Of a DNA stretch of 13,964 nucleotides, positions 6,536 through 13,137 are shown piece by piece. The notes under the pieces were generated by a model that worked only from the letters and a program-made list of their open reading frames with translations, searched no databases and was not told where the DNA came from. Position 1 is the stretch's first letter. Every line of letters starts with the position of its first letter. The position numbers and the translations under genes were made by a program. The DNA is from Actinomycetota bacterium (lineage in GTDB: Bacteria > Actinomycetota > Actinomycetes > Streptosporangiales > Streptosporangiaceae). The stretch covers positions 360 to 14,323 of the forward strand of contig PMST01000249.1 of NCBI GenBank assembly GCA_003168295.1, written 5' to 3'.

Positions 6536-7492
6536 ATGCTCGACCTGCACAGACTACGCCTGCTCCAGGAATTCGCGGCCCGCGGCAGCATCGCCGGGAC
6601 CGCCGCCTTCCTCGGCTACACGCCGTCCGCTGTGTCCCAGCAGCTCGCCGTGCTCGAGCGGGAGGCGGGCACCGCCCTGCTCGACCGGTCCGCTCGCCGG
6701 GCCGAACTGACCGACGCGGGCCGCCGCCTGGCCGGGCACGCGGAGCGCATCCTGGCCATGGTCGAGGAGGCGGAGACCGACTTGTCCGCCCGGGGCGCCG
6801 AGCCCGCCGGCCGGGTGGTGGCGACCGCGTTCCCCTCCGCGGCCGTCGCGTTCGCACCCGCCCTGGCGCGCAGCCTGCGCACGCACCCGAGGCTGGCGCT
6901 GGTGCTGCGGCAGACGCAGGCCGCCGACGGGCTGCGCCAGGTCCGGTCCGGCGAGGTGGACGTGGCCATCGTCGATGACTGGAACAGCCGCCTGGCCACC
7001 GAGATCGAGGCCGGCGGCATTCTGACCTGCTACCACCTGATCCGGGACGAGCTGGTCCTGGTGCTGCCGCGGACGCACCCGGCGGCCGATCCCGGCCAGG
7101 CCGTCGACCTGCGCGCGCTGCGGAACGAGCCCTGGCTGGCCGCGCCGGCCGGGGAATCGTCCCGGCTGGCGGTCGACCGGCTGCTGGCCGCGGTGGGGGT
7201 GACGCCGCCGGTGCTTTCTGAGTTCGAGGGCATGTCGACGATCGTGAGCCTGGTGGCCCGGGGCATCGGCATCGCCATCTTGCCGCGGATAGCGGTCACC
7301 GCGGCCGGCCGCCGGGTGGCGGTGCGGGACCTGCCGCACGGCCTGGACCTGGCCAGGGACATTCACGCCGTGGCCCGCACCGCGAGCGTGCGCCGCCCCT
7401 CGGTGGCGGTGATCGTGACCGCGCTGCGCGCCGCCGCGAAGGCGATGCCGACCCAAGGCGCCCAGGCCGCCGCGCCTAAGCTGGCCGGGTGA
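6536..7492 (+). CDS. LysR-family transcriptional regulator
   Basis: A 318-aa LTTR. The winged helix-turn-helix occupies residues 2-60 (MLDLHRLRLLQEFAARGSIA, then LGYTPSAVSQQLAVLE as recognition region), a linker helix follows, and the periplasmic-binding-protein-like effector domain runs from about residue 91 to 300 with GEVDVAIVDDW and GMSTIVSLVARGIGIAILPR as typical segments. It should be a DNA-binding tetramer responding to a small ligand, probably a metabolite of the neighbouring enzymes. It is divergent from the aminotransferase gene across 162 bp with LTTR-like boxes, and its stop overlaps the dapE-like start by 4 bp (GTGA), so both come from one transcript. Ligand identity cannot be read from sequence; control of its neighbours is inferred from the classic divergent arrangement. 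Confidence 0.93.
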   Translation: MLDLHRLRLLQEFAARGSIAGTAAFLGYTPSAVSQQLAVLEREAGTALLDRSARRAELTDAGRRLAGHAERILAMVEEAETDLSARGAEPAGRVVATAFPSAAVAFAPALARSLRTHPRLALVLRQTQAADGLRQVRSGEVDVAIVDDWNSRLATEIEAGGILTCYHLIRDELVLVLPRTHPAADPGQAVDLRALRNEPWLAAPAGESSRLAVDRLLAAVGVTPPVLSEFEGMSTIVSLVARGIGIAILPRIAVTAAGRRVAVRDLPHGLDLARDIHAVARTASVRRPSVAVIVTALRAAAKAMPTQGAQAAAPKLAG

Positions 7493-8577
7493 ATCTGGAC
7501 CTCGAACTCCCCGGGGCGGCGCTGACCGCGCAACTCGTCGACATCCCGTCGGTCAGCGGCGAGGAAGGACCGCTCGCGGACGCGGTCGAGGACGCGCTGC
7601 GGTCCCGGCCGCACCTGACCGTGCACCGGGACGGAAACGCGATCGTGGCCCGCACCATGCTCGGGCGGCCGGAACGGGTGGTGCTGGCCGGGCACCTCGA
7701 CACCGTGCCGCTCGCGGGCAACGTCCCGTCCCGGCTCGAAGGGTCCCGGCTGTACGGCTGCGGCAGCACCGACATGAAATCCGGGGTGGCGGTGCAACTG
7801 CGGCTCGCGGCCGGCCTGACCGCGGCCGCCCGGGACGTGACGTACGTGTTCTACGACTGCGAGGAGGTCGCCGCCGACCGTAACGGGCTGCTGCGCCTCA
7901 GCCGCCACAGCCCGGAACTGCTGGCCGGCGACTTCGCCGTCCTGATGGAGCCGAGTTCGGCGGAAATCGAAGGCGGCTGCCAGGGCACGCTCCGGGCGCA
8001 GGTCACCGCGACCGGGAAGCGGGCGCACACCGCGCGTTCCTGGATGGGACGCAACGCCATCCACGAAGCCGGCCCCATCCTGGACGTGCTGCGCGGGTAC
8101 ACGCCCCGGGAGCCGGAAGTCGACGGGCTGCGCTACCACGAGGGGCTGAACGCCGTCGCCATCCGCGGCGGGGTCGCCGGGAACGTCGTGCCGGACGAAT
8201 GCGCGGTCACGGTCAATTACCGGTTCGCGCCGGACCGCGATGGACAGCAGGCGGCGGATTTCGTCCGGTCCCTGTTCTCCGCCTGGCCGGTGACCGTGCT
8301 CGACGTCGCCGAGGGGGCCCGGCCTGGCCTTTCTCACCCGGCCGCGGCCGCGTTCGTCGCGGCGGTCGGCGGGACCGCGCGGGCCAAGCTCGGCTGGACC
8401 GACGTGGCCCGGTTCGCCGCGCTCGGCATCCCGGCCGTGAACTACGGTCCGGGCATCTCAGAGATCGCGCACACCGCGGATGAGTACGTACTTCTCGAGA
8501 AGATCGCCCAGTGCGAAGACCGCCTGCGCGCCTGGCTTCGCCCAGGGGGGTCTGGGGGGATGGCATCCCCCCAGTAG
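7489..8577 (+). CDS. dapE: Succinyl-diaminopimelate desuccinylase-like M20 metallopeptidase
   Basis: A 362-aa zinc enzyme of the M20 family. In DapE it hydrolyses N-succinyl-LL-diaminopimelate to LL-DAP and succinate in lysine and peptidoglycan precursor synthesis. Di-zinc site residues are visible: His69 and Asp71 in GHLDTVP, Asp95 in GSTDMKSG, the Glu pair 125-126 in CEEVAADRNGL, Glu154 in MEPSS, and His328 in IAHTADEY. The dimerisation-domain motif GKRAHTARSWMGRNA (His180) matches actinobacterial DapE, about 355 aa long, better than ArgE. The start is the GTG overlapping the regulator stop; it has no strong ribosome site, so translational coupling is likely. The last dozen residues (after Leu350, Gly/Ser-rich) come from a G-run hairpin that reaches the stop codon and look acquired rather than conserved. 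Another M20 deacylase remains possible. Confidence 0.85.
   Translation: MNLDLELPGAALTAQLVDIPSVSGEEGPLADAVEDALRSRPHLTVHRDGNAIVARTMLGRPERVVLAGHLDTVPLAGNVPSRLEGSRLYGCGSTDMKSGVAVQLRLAAGLTAAARDVTYVFYDCEEVAADRNGLLRLSRHSPELLAGDFAVLMEPSSAEIEGGCQGTLRAQVTATGKRAHTARSWMGRNAIHEAGPILDVLRGYTPREPEVDGLRYHEGLNAVAIRGGVAGNVVPDECAVTVNYRFAPDRDGQQAADFVRSLFSAWPVTVLDVAEGARPGLSHPAAAAFVAAVGGTARAKLGWTDVARFAALGIPAVNYGPGISEIAHTADEYVLLEKIAQCEDRLRAWLRPGGSGGMASPQ
8552..8574. terminator. G/C-run hairpin between convergent genes, probable bidirectional terminator
   Basis: Arms CTGGGGGGATG and CATCCCCCCAG form a perfect dyad around one central G, folding as a 10-bp stem with a 3-nt loop. It abuts the dapE-like stop and lies 10 bp from the stop of the convergent protease gene. 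There is no T-run, as is common for GC-rich actinobacterial terminators. Part of the hairpin is translated as the dapE-like C-terminus. Confidence 0.65.
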
Positions 8578-8583
8578 GAAGGG

Positions 8584-10341
8584 TTATCGCGCCGGACCGG
8601 CGCTCAGCCTCATCGAGGTCGTGTGCCTGGCTCCGCGGATGCCCTGCCAGCGGACCGAGACGACCGCGCCCGGATGGTACTTGGCGGTAATGCCGGTCAG
8701 CGAGCCCGGGGTGGTGACGCTCTGGCCGTCGACGGCGAGAATCACGTCACCGGCCGTCAGGCCACCGGTCTGGGCCGGCGTGCCGCACAGCACACCGAGG
8801 ATCAGCGCGCCCGAACCGGCCGGCGCGATGCTGGCCGGGATGCTGAGCTGCCCGTTGGTGTTCTGGCAGGCGGTCCGGTTGCCGCCTGGGGTGACCGCGC
8901 CACCGCCGGACTGCTCCTCGTCGGAGGCCTGCTGCCGCGGATTCGCGCTGCTGCTGTCCGCGACCTCCACGCCGAGGAAACCGGGCAGGCCGATGTACAC
9001 CGTGGAGCTCGCGTTCAGGCTGTCGATCTGCCTAGCGATCGACAGGGCGGTGTTGATGGGGATGGCGTACCCCAGCGTGCCTCCGGACGGCCCGGACTGG
9101 CTGGGCGTCGAGGTATTCGCCGCGGTGACCATCCCGATGACCTGGCCCGCCTTGTTCGCCAGCGCGCCGCCCGAGTCGCCCTGCCGGATCGGCGCGTCGG
9201 TCTGCAGCATGTGGTTCAGGTTCTCGGTGGTGCCTGATCCCTGATCGCTGGCCTGGATCGAGCGGTTCAGCGCGTTGATGATGCCCTGGGCCGGCGTCAC
9301 CCCGCCCCGTCCCTCGGCGTTTCCGAGCGCCAGCACCTGCGTGCCCAGGCTGACCTGAGCGGAGTTGCCGAAGTTCACCGTGGTCAACCCGGAGGCACCG
9401 ACCAGCTGGAGCAGCGCCACGTCATCGGTGTCGTCGTAGCCGACCACCCGCGCCTGGTACTTCTTGCCTCGGTCAAGCACCAGCGTGGCGGTCACGTTGG
9501 TGGCCCCGTCGATGACGTGATTGTTGGTCAGCACCAGGCCGGAGGAGGACAGGATCATCCCGGTCCCGTCGGCGGTCTCGCTCTCGTATCTCAGCGTCGA
9601 GGTGATGTCGACCAGGCCCGGATCGACCTTCTTCTGCACGCCCGCCACGTTCAACGGCGACGTTGAGGATCCGCTGCCGGCCGCGTTGTTGCGTGGCGCG
9701 GGCACGTCGCTTGAGGAGATGCCGGAAGCCGCCGAACTGTTCTGGTTGTCGAGCGCGACGGTCAGCCCGGCGCCGATACTCGCCGCCAGCGCGGCGACGA
9801 CCAGGTAAACCAGGAAGTGCCCGCGCCGCCTCGGCCGTTCCGGCGGCGTGGACCCGGGCAGCGCCCACTCGTAACTACCATAACCACCGTCACCCCCATA
9901 CCCCCCGAAACCCGCTGCACCCCCGGACCCCGCGGCTTCCCCTGAACCCCCGAAACCCGCTGCACCCCCGGACCCCGCGGCTTCCCCTGAACCCCCGAAA
10001 CTCCAGGAACCCCCAGAGTCCCCGTGGCCGGCCTGCCCGTATCCTGGCTGGTTCCCTGGCCCCGGCTGGTTCCCGGGGCCGGCTTGGTTCCCTGGCTCTG
10101 GCTGGTTCCACCAGCCAGGCCGGCCGCCGTAGCCGGGGGTGATGGCCTGGCCGTACCCGCCAGCCGGGCCGGGGGGCATCCCGAAAGCGATGGTGTCCTG
10201 CGGGTCGCTGCCTGGCGGCGGAGTCGCGTTCGGTTCAGAGCCTGGGGCCTGGGGAACCTCGGCTTCGCCGCGCGGTGCCCAGGGGCTTACGTATTCGGGC
10301 GGCTGCCGGCCGTCTCCGCTATCGCTCTCGTTCGCTCGCAT
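8584..10341 (-). CDS. Membrane-anchored HtrA-like serine protease with PDZ domain and Gly-rich tail
   Basis: A 585-aa protein. Residues 1-170 are a cytoplasmic, low-complexity Pro/Gly/Gln tail with tandem repeats; RPRRRG precedes one transmembrane helix (about 175-197); a Ser/Asn-rich linker leads to an extracytoplasmic trypsin domain (about 235-445) with triad His275 (TNNHV), Asp307 (DDVALL) and Ser390 (QGDSGG); a PDZ domain follows (about 455-580). Cys492 and Cys519 flank the PDZ insert and are matched in the upstream paralogue, suggesting a disulfide. It probably cleaves damaged or regulatory proteins at the cell surface; the substrate is unknown. The start is ATG 10341 with GAGG 3 nt upstream. 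The gene lies downstream of its paralogue (284-bp gap) and ends 6 bp from the convergent dapE-like gene. Confidence 0.93.
   Translation of the reverse strand: MRANESDSGDGRQPPEYVSPWAPRGEAEVPQAPGSEPNATPPPGSDPQDTIAFGMPPGPAGGYGQAITPGYGGRPGWWNQPEPGNQAGPGNQPGPGNQPGYGQAGHGDSGGSWSFGGSGEAAGSGGAAGFGGSGEAAGSGGAAGFGGYGGDGGYGSYEWALPGSTPPERPRRRGHFLVYLVVAALAASIGAGLTVALDNQNSSAASGISSSDVPAPRNNAAGSGSSTSPLNVAGVQKKVDPGLVDITSTLRYESETADGTGMILSSSGLVLTNNHVIDGATNVTATLVLDRGKKYQARVVGYDDTDDVALLQLVGASGLTTVNFGNSAQVSLGTQVLALGNAEGRGGVTPAQGIINALNRSIQASDQGSGTTENLNHMLQTDAPIRQGDSGGALANKAGQVIGMVTAANTSTPSQSGPSGGTLGYAIPINTALSIARQIDSLNASSTVYIGLPGFLGVEVADSSSANPRQQASDEEQSGGGAVTPGGNRTACQNTNGQLSIPASIAPAGSGALILGVLCGTPAQTGGLTAGDVILAVDGQSVTTPGSLTGITAKYHPGAVVSVRWQGIRGARHTTSMRLSAGPAR
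9906..9995 (-). repeat. Perfect 45-bp tandem duplication in the protease tail
   Basis: Two identical 45-bp units (9906-9950, 9951-9995) followed by a short partial third copy. They encode a 15-residue unit, roughly GFGGSGEAAGSGGAA, in the cytoplasmic tail of the protease. Zero differences, even at third positions, point to a very recent duplication. Confidence 0.9.
10046..10117 (-). repeat. 18-bp x4 imperfect repeat encoding GNQPGP-like hexapeptides
   Basis: Units begin at 10046, 10064, 10082 and 10100, each containing GGTTCC in the same phase. They encode the hexapeptide series WNQPEP, GNQAGP, GNQPGP, GNQPGY in the protease cytoplasmic tail, a typical disordered repeat. Confidence 0.75.
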
Positions 10342-10460
10342 CTTCCTCGCCCTCGACCAGACCAGGGTATGCCCCGATCAGTTATGCCGGTTCTAGACCT
10401 TAAGACACAGCCACCGTTCAGTTAGCTCCATCGTCCTGCCCGTAAGCTGAAGGTCTCCTC

Positions 10461-10590
10461 TGGGTTATCGCATCCCGCGGACCGGTCACCAGCGTTATCG
10501 TGGCCTGGCGTGCCTTGTGGTGGCTGCTACCGACGCGGTGACCAGGATTCGCGCCGGTCTTCCGCATCTTCACCGCCTCGCTGCCCTAAG
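10461..10590 (-). pseudogene. Possible degraded 3' remnant of a third protease copy
   Basis: Within the 284-bp gap between the two protease genes, two islands resemble the 3' end of the upstream protease, in the same order and strand. GCCTCGCTGCCC at 10575-10586 is identical to 10702-10713, and 10485-10505 matches 10651-10673 with a 2-base indel (17 of 21 aligned bases). One minus-strand frame reads GSEAV near the start and ATITLVTGPR near the end, against GSEAP and TALVTLNAGPA in the intact gene. The spacing between the islands differs by 39 bp, so this is tentative. Confidence 0.3.
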
Positions 10591-10625
10591 GCCTGCCCCG
10601 AGACGAGCGCCGTAATCAGCGGGCC

Positions 10626-11963
10626 CTACTGCGCCGGGCCCGCGTTGAGCGTCACCAGAGCGGTATGCAGGCCGCCATCCGGGCTGACCCAGGCCACCGG
10701 AGCCTCGCTGCCCGGCCGGTAGCGGTCGATGATGGCGGTCAGCGAACCGGGAGTGGTGACGGCCCGGCCGCCTATCGAGGTGATGACGTCCCCGGCGGAA
10801 ATACCGGCCGAGGCTGCCGCCGTCCCGCAGATGACCCCGTCGACGAGTGCGCCGGACCTGGCCGGCGCGATCTTTGCCGGGGTCGCGGTCACGTTGCCGG
10901 CCAGGCAACCGTGGCCGCTGCTGATCACGTTGCCGGTTTGCCGTTGCTCCTGTTTGGCCTGCTTCCTGGGATCCGTGCTGCTGCTGTCAGGAACAAGGGC
11001 GCCCAGAAACGCGGGCAGGCCGATCTGGATGGCTGAACTTGCGTGTCCGCCGACGATCTGGGCGGCAACCGAAAGGGCCTGGTTGATAGGGATGGCATAG
11101 CCGGAATAGACAGTGTTCCCTCCGGCGGCGGTATCGATACCGATGACTTGACCCGTGGCATTGGCCAACGGTCCGCCAGAGTCACCTGGCCGGATGTTGG
11201 CGTTGGTCTGCAGCATGCCGTACAGGGTCTCGGTCAGACCCGAGCTCTGATCGCTGGCCTCGATGGTCCGGTCAAGGCTGCTGATGATGCCGGGTGCGAC
11301 GGTCGGCGGTCCGCCCTGCCCCGCCTCGTTGCCGATGGCCAGGACGGGTGTTCCCACGCTGACGTGCGAGGAGTCGCCGATCGTGACCCCCTTGAGCCCG
11401 GCCGCGCCCTGGAGCCGGAGAACGGCGACGTCGTCGGACTGGTCGTAGCCGAGGATCTTCGCCTGGTACCTCTTACCGGACGCCACCGACGTGACCGCCA
11501 CGCTGGTGGCGCCGTCGATAACGTGGTTGTTGGTCAGCACCAGGCCGGTCGCGGCGTCGATCACGAAACCCGTGCCCTCGGCCGTCTCCTCCAGGTATTG
11601 CAGGTTGGAGGCGACATCGACGATGCCCGGCTCCACCTTGTTGTAGACGGTCTCGTCGTTCATCGCTCCCGCTGCGGCGTCGGCCGGCATCTGGGTGATA
11701 CCCGGATAGGACGGGCCAGGATGCCGGACCGCGACGGTGGTGCCAACGCCCCCCGTCGCGGCCACAACCGCCACTATCAGATAGGTCACCAGCCCTCGGC
11801 CCCGCCGGCGCGCCGGCCGGGTATACCACTTCCGAGGTGCCGACCCACCCGGACACCTCGCGGGAACCAGGTCGCCACCGGGCGCTCCGGCGGCCAGTGG
11901 ATCGTCCGGAGGGCTTGCTGGGGACGGCGCGGACTCCGCGCTAAGCCCGTCGCCCTCGTGCAT
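10626..11963 (-). CDS. Membrane-anchored HtrA-like serine protease with PDZ domain (upstream paralogue)
   Basis: A 445-aa paralogue of the downstream protease with a much shorter cytoplasmic tail (about 50 residues, Pro/Ala-rich, no Gly repeats). Order: tail, basic patch ARRRGRG, transmembrane helix (about 56-78), trypsin domain with His147 (TNNHV), Asp178 (DDVAVL) and Ser262 (PGDSGG), then a PDZ domain with Cys353 and Cys379 matching the Cys pair of the other copy. Both end in NAGPAQ/SAGPAR-type tails. The frame is open upstream, but ATG 11961-11963 has AAAGG seven bases before it and begins the natural N-terminus, so it is preferred. Position and similarity indicate an old tandem duplication. 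It is likely a surface protein-quality or signalling protease; the substrate is unknown. Confidence 0.92.
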   Translation of the reverse strand: MHEGDGLSAESAPSPASPPDDPLAAGAPGGDLVPARCPGGSAPRKWYTRPARRRGRGLVTYLIVAVVAATGGVGTTVAVRHPGPSYPGITQMPADAAAGAMNDETVYNKVEPGIVDVASNLQYLEETAEGTGFVIDAATGLVLTNNHVIDGATSVAVTSVASGKRYQAKILGYDQSDDVAVLRLQGAAGLKGVTIGDSSHVSVGTPVLAIGNEAGQGGPPTVAPGIISSLDRTIEASDQSSGLTETLYGMLQTNANIRPGDSGGPLANATGQVIGIDTAAGGNTVYSGYAIPINQALSVAAQIVGGHASSAIQIGLPAFLGALVPDSSSTDPRKQAKQEQRQTGNVISSGHGCLAGNVTATPAKIAPARSGALVDGVICGTAAASAGISAGDVITSIGGRAVTTPGSLTAIIDRYRPGSEAPVAWVSPDGGLHTALVTLNAGPAQ

Positions 11964-12135
11964 CTCACGACCTTTGCCCGGAATCGACCCTCGTTCGTAG
12001 ATTTCCCGCCTTGCGGCCGGATCAAGCCTGCCGGCCGGGCAAAACCCTGACTTCACCTGGAAAGCAGCACTCTCGTGCCACCCCTGCGCCGGACGGAGTG
12101 TGCGGGCGCGCCCTCGGCGACGAATGCGTAATGCC

Positions 12136-12166
12136 GTGATATTGTGCGTCCAAGACACGATATGAC
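12136..12166. promoter_or_regulatory. Inverted repeat in the protease / membrane-protein divergent promoter region
   Basis: GTGATATTGTG (12136-12146) and CACGATATGAC (12156-12166) are 11-base arms with two mismatches around a 9-base spacer, in the most AT-rich part of the 243-bp region between the upstream protease (minus) and the small membrane protein (plus). This suits an operator for one or both promoters. No regulator is identified, and no clean -35/-10 pair could be fixed here. Confidence 0.35.
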
Positions 12167-12206
12167 GTGAGTATCGCGGCTAGCTGTTCGAAGGGCAGGG
12201 ATTGGG

Positions 12207-12665
12207 ATGTCCACGCCAACTCAAAGTGATCAGGATCTCTCCCGGCGCGAGGAGATGACCGTCGCCGGCACCGCCATGTCGGGCGCCCCGTGGGCGGCCG
12301 CGACCATGACCGGCGGGGTCGTCGCGGTCGGCGACCTGGCCCTGCATCTCATCGGCTCCGGCCTTGGCCTGGGCGCCGTCGGCGGCTCGTTGTCCATGGG
12401 GGCGGTGGCGTTCTTCGTCGTGGCCGCGGCCGGCGCGCTGTGGCGGGCCCGGCCGAGCCGTGCCATCCGCTGGGCCAGGAGTAATCCGTGGCGCTTCGCC
12501 GTCCTGCCCGCACTCGCGTGCGCCGCTATCGCTCTCGTGCTTTCCGTGGTCACCGGCGGCGGCATCATCGATCCGGTGCTGAGCGGCCTCTGGCACGGCG
12601 CCGTGGTGTACGGCCTGACCGGCGTGGCCGGCGCGACCCGCAAGTCCAGGAAGCCGACCCCCTAA
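12207..12665 (+). CDS. Small membrane protein of unknown function
   Basis: A 152-aa protein that I do not recognise. A short polar N-terminus (about 1-27, SQDLSRREE-like) is followed by four probable transmembrane segments at about 28-52, 58-79, 96-116 and 121-141, with basic residues (WRARPSRAIRWARSNPWR) in the middle loop and RKSRK at the end, which would place N-terminus, central loop and C-terminus in the cytoplasm. Codon use is like that of the neighbours (GC-rich third positions). The start is ATG 12207, with AGGG a few bases upstream. It is divergent from the upstream protease gene across 243 bp and followed by a long non-coding stretch. No catalytic motif is visible; transport, anchoring or stress roles cannot be told apart. 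Confidence 0.78.
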   Translation: MSTPTQSDQDLSRREEMTVAGTAMSGAPWAAATMTGGVVAVGDLALHLIGSGLGLGAVGGSLSMGAVAFFVVAAAGALWRARPSRAIRWARSNPWRFAVLPALACAAIALVLSVVTGGGIIDPVLSGLWHGAVVYGLTGVAGATRKSRKPTP

Positions 12666-12692
12666 CCCGGCACGCCCACATCCGGCAAACCG

Positions 12693-12797
12693 GTGAGTCC
12701 TGCCCGTGCGGCGATATCTCTGCGTGCTGTGATGCCTAAGCGAGCTGTGGTGCGGATCGTCGCGCGGCTTACGATCGAGGCGACGATCAGGCTCTGA
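12693..12797 (+). CDS. Possible 34-codon ORF ending in RLTIEATIRL
   Basis: The reading frame starts at GTG 12693 and ends with TGA at 12795-12797; it lies in the same frame as the membrane protein gene, whose stop is 28 bp earlier. The peptide is basic and Ala/Arg/Val-rich. Its final ten residues recur, with mainly synonymous differences, at 13138-13170. No ribosome site is obvious. It may be the surviving 3' end of a lost gene rather than a functional peptide. Confidence 0.25.
   Translation: MSPARAAISLRAVMPKRAVVRIVARLTIEATIRL
12765..12797 (+). repeat. 33-bp coding-like repeat, copy 1
   Basis: Shares 25 of 33 bases with 13138-13170. Both read RLTIEAT[IV]xL-stop. Similarity continues past the stop: TTCGGTCAGCC here against TTCGGGTCGGCC in the other copy, offset by two or three bases. 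Confidence 0.6.
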
Positions 12798-12905
12798 GGT
12801 TCGGTCAGCCACCTCGTTGGTCCGGGCTGGAGACCATCCGGGAAACCGCCAAACAGTACTTAATGTCCCCAAAATGGGAGTATCCGGGAGCCGCGGCTAC
12901 CAGAT

Positions 12906-12938
12906 ATTGCCGGCATGATGGCACATCGTGCCGGCAAT
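12906..12938. repeat. 15-bp stem hairpin (arm pair A)
   Basis: Arms ATTGCCGGCATGATG (12906-12920) and CATCGTGCCGGCAAT (12924-12938) around the loop GCA. There is one non-Watson-Crick position, a T opposite G, which pairs in RNA from the plus strand. The outer ten bases are a perfect inverted repeat. Confidence 0.85.
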
Positions 12939-12949
12939 AGCCGGGCAAT

Positions 12950-12978
12950 AGCCGGCACGACCGTCCATCGTGTCGGCT
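12950..12978. repeat. 11-bp stem hairpin (arm pair B), related to pair A
   Basis: Arms AGCCGGCACGA (12950-12960) and TCGTGTCGGCT (12968-12978) around a 7-base loop, with one G opposite T. The core GCCGGCACGA is the exact complement of TCGTGCCGGC in the preceding hairpin (12926-12935), so the two hairpins share one sequence family and can pair with each other. Confidence 0.8.
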
Positions 12979-12986
12979 GGGAATCC

Positions 12987-13026
12987 CCCGCTAGAAGCCG
13001 GTATTTTGAATTCGTGTGCTAGCGGG
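12987..13026. repeat. Inverted repeat CCCGCTAG / CTAGCGGG
   Basis: Perfect 8-bp arms at 12987-12994 and 13019-13026 enclose 24 bases, including the AT-rich run TATTTTGAATT, which stands out from the GC-rich surroundings. Confidence 0.6.
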
Positions 13027-13029
13027 TGC

Positions 13030-13056
13030 GGATGAGGCTCGGGAGCCTCGCCATCC
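13030..13056. repeat. Stem-loop GAGGCTC / GAGCCTC
   Basis: Seven-base arms at 13034-13040 and 13043-13049 are perfect, and GGAT (13030-13033) can extend pairing to ATCC (13053-13056) across a 3-base bulge. It might act as a terminator or be part of the repeat island; no T-run follows. Confidence 0.5.
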
Positions 13057-13137
13057 TGCACGCGCAGCGCGCGACCACGGGCACTGTACGGATGTGGTGG
13101 TCCACATACCAACTGTGAAATCATCCGGTCCTCGCAG

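Noticed and set aside
6554..7456. A 300-codon minus-strand ORF opposite the LysR-type gene
   Set aside because: Shadow frame of a clearly recognised regulator; composition is biased and no motif is visible.
7363..8337. A 324-codon minus-strand ORF opposite the dapE-like gene
   Set aside because: The plus strand encodes a complete M20 peptidase with all metal ligands; the antisense frame is low-complexity.
9890..10142. CRISPR-like appearance of spaced repeats in the protease gene
   Set aside because: The repeats are contiguous 45-bp and 18-bp units in frame inside a coding tail, with no unique spacers and no cas genes.
11964..12158. Upstream extension of the second protease to an ATG at 12158
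   Set aside because: The added 65 residues are Arg-rich with no ribosome site; ATG 11963 has AAAGG at 7-nt spacing and gives a normal N-terminus.
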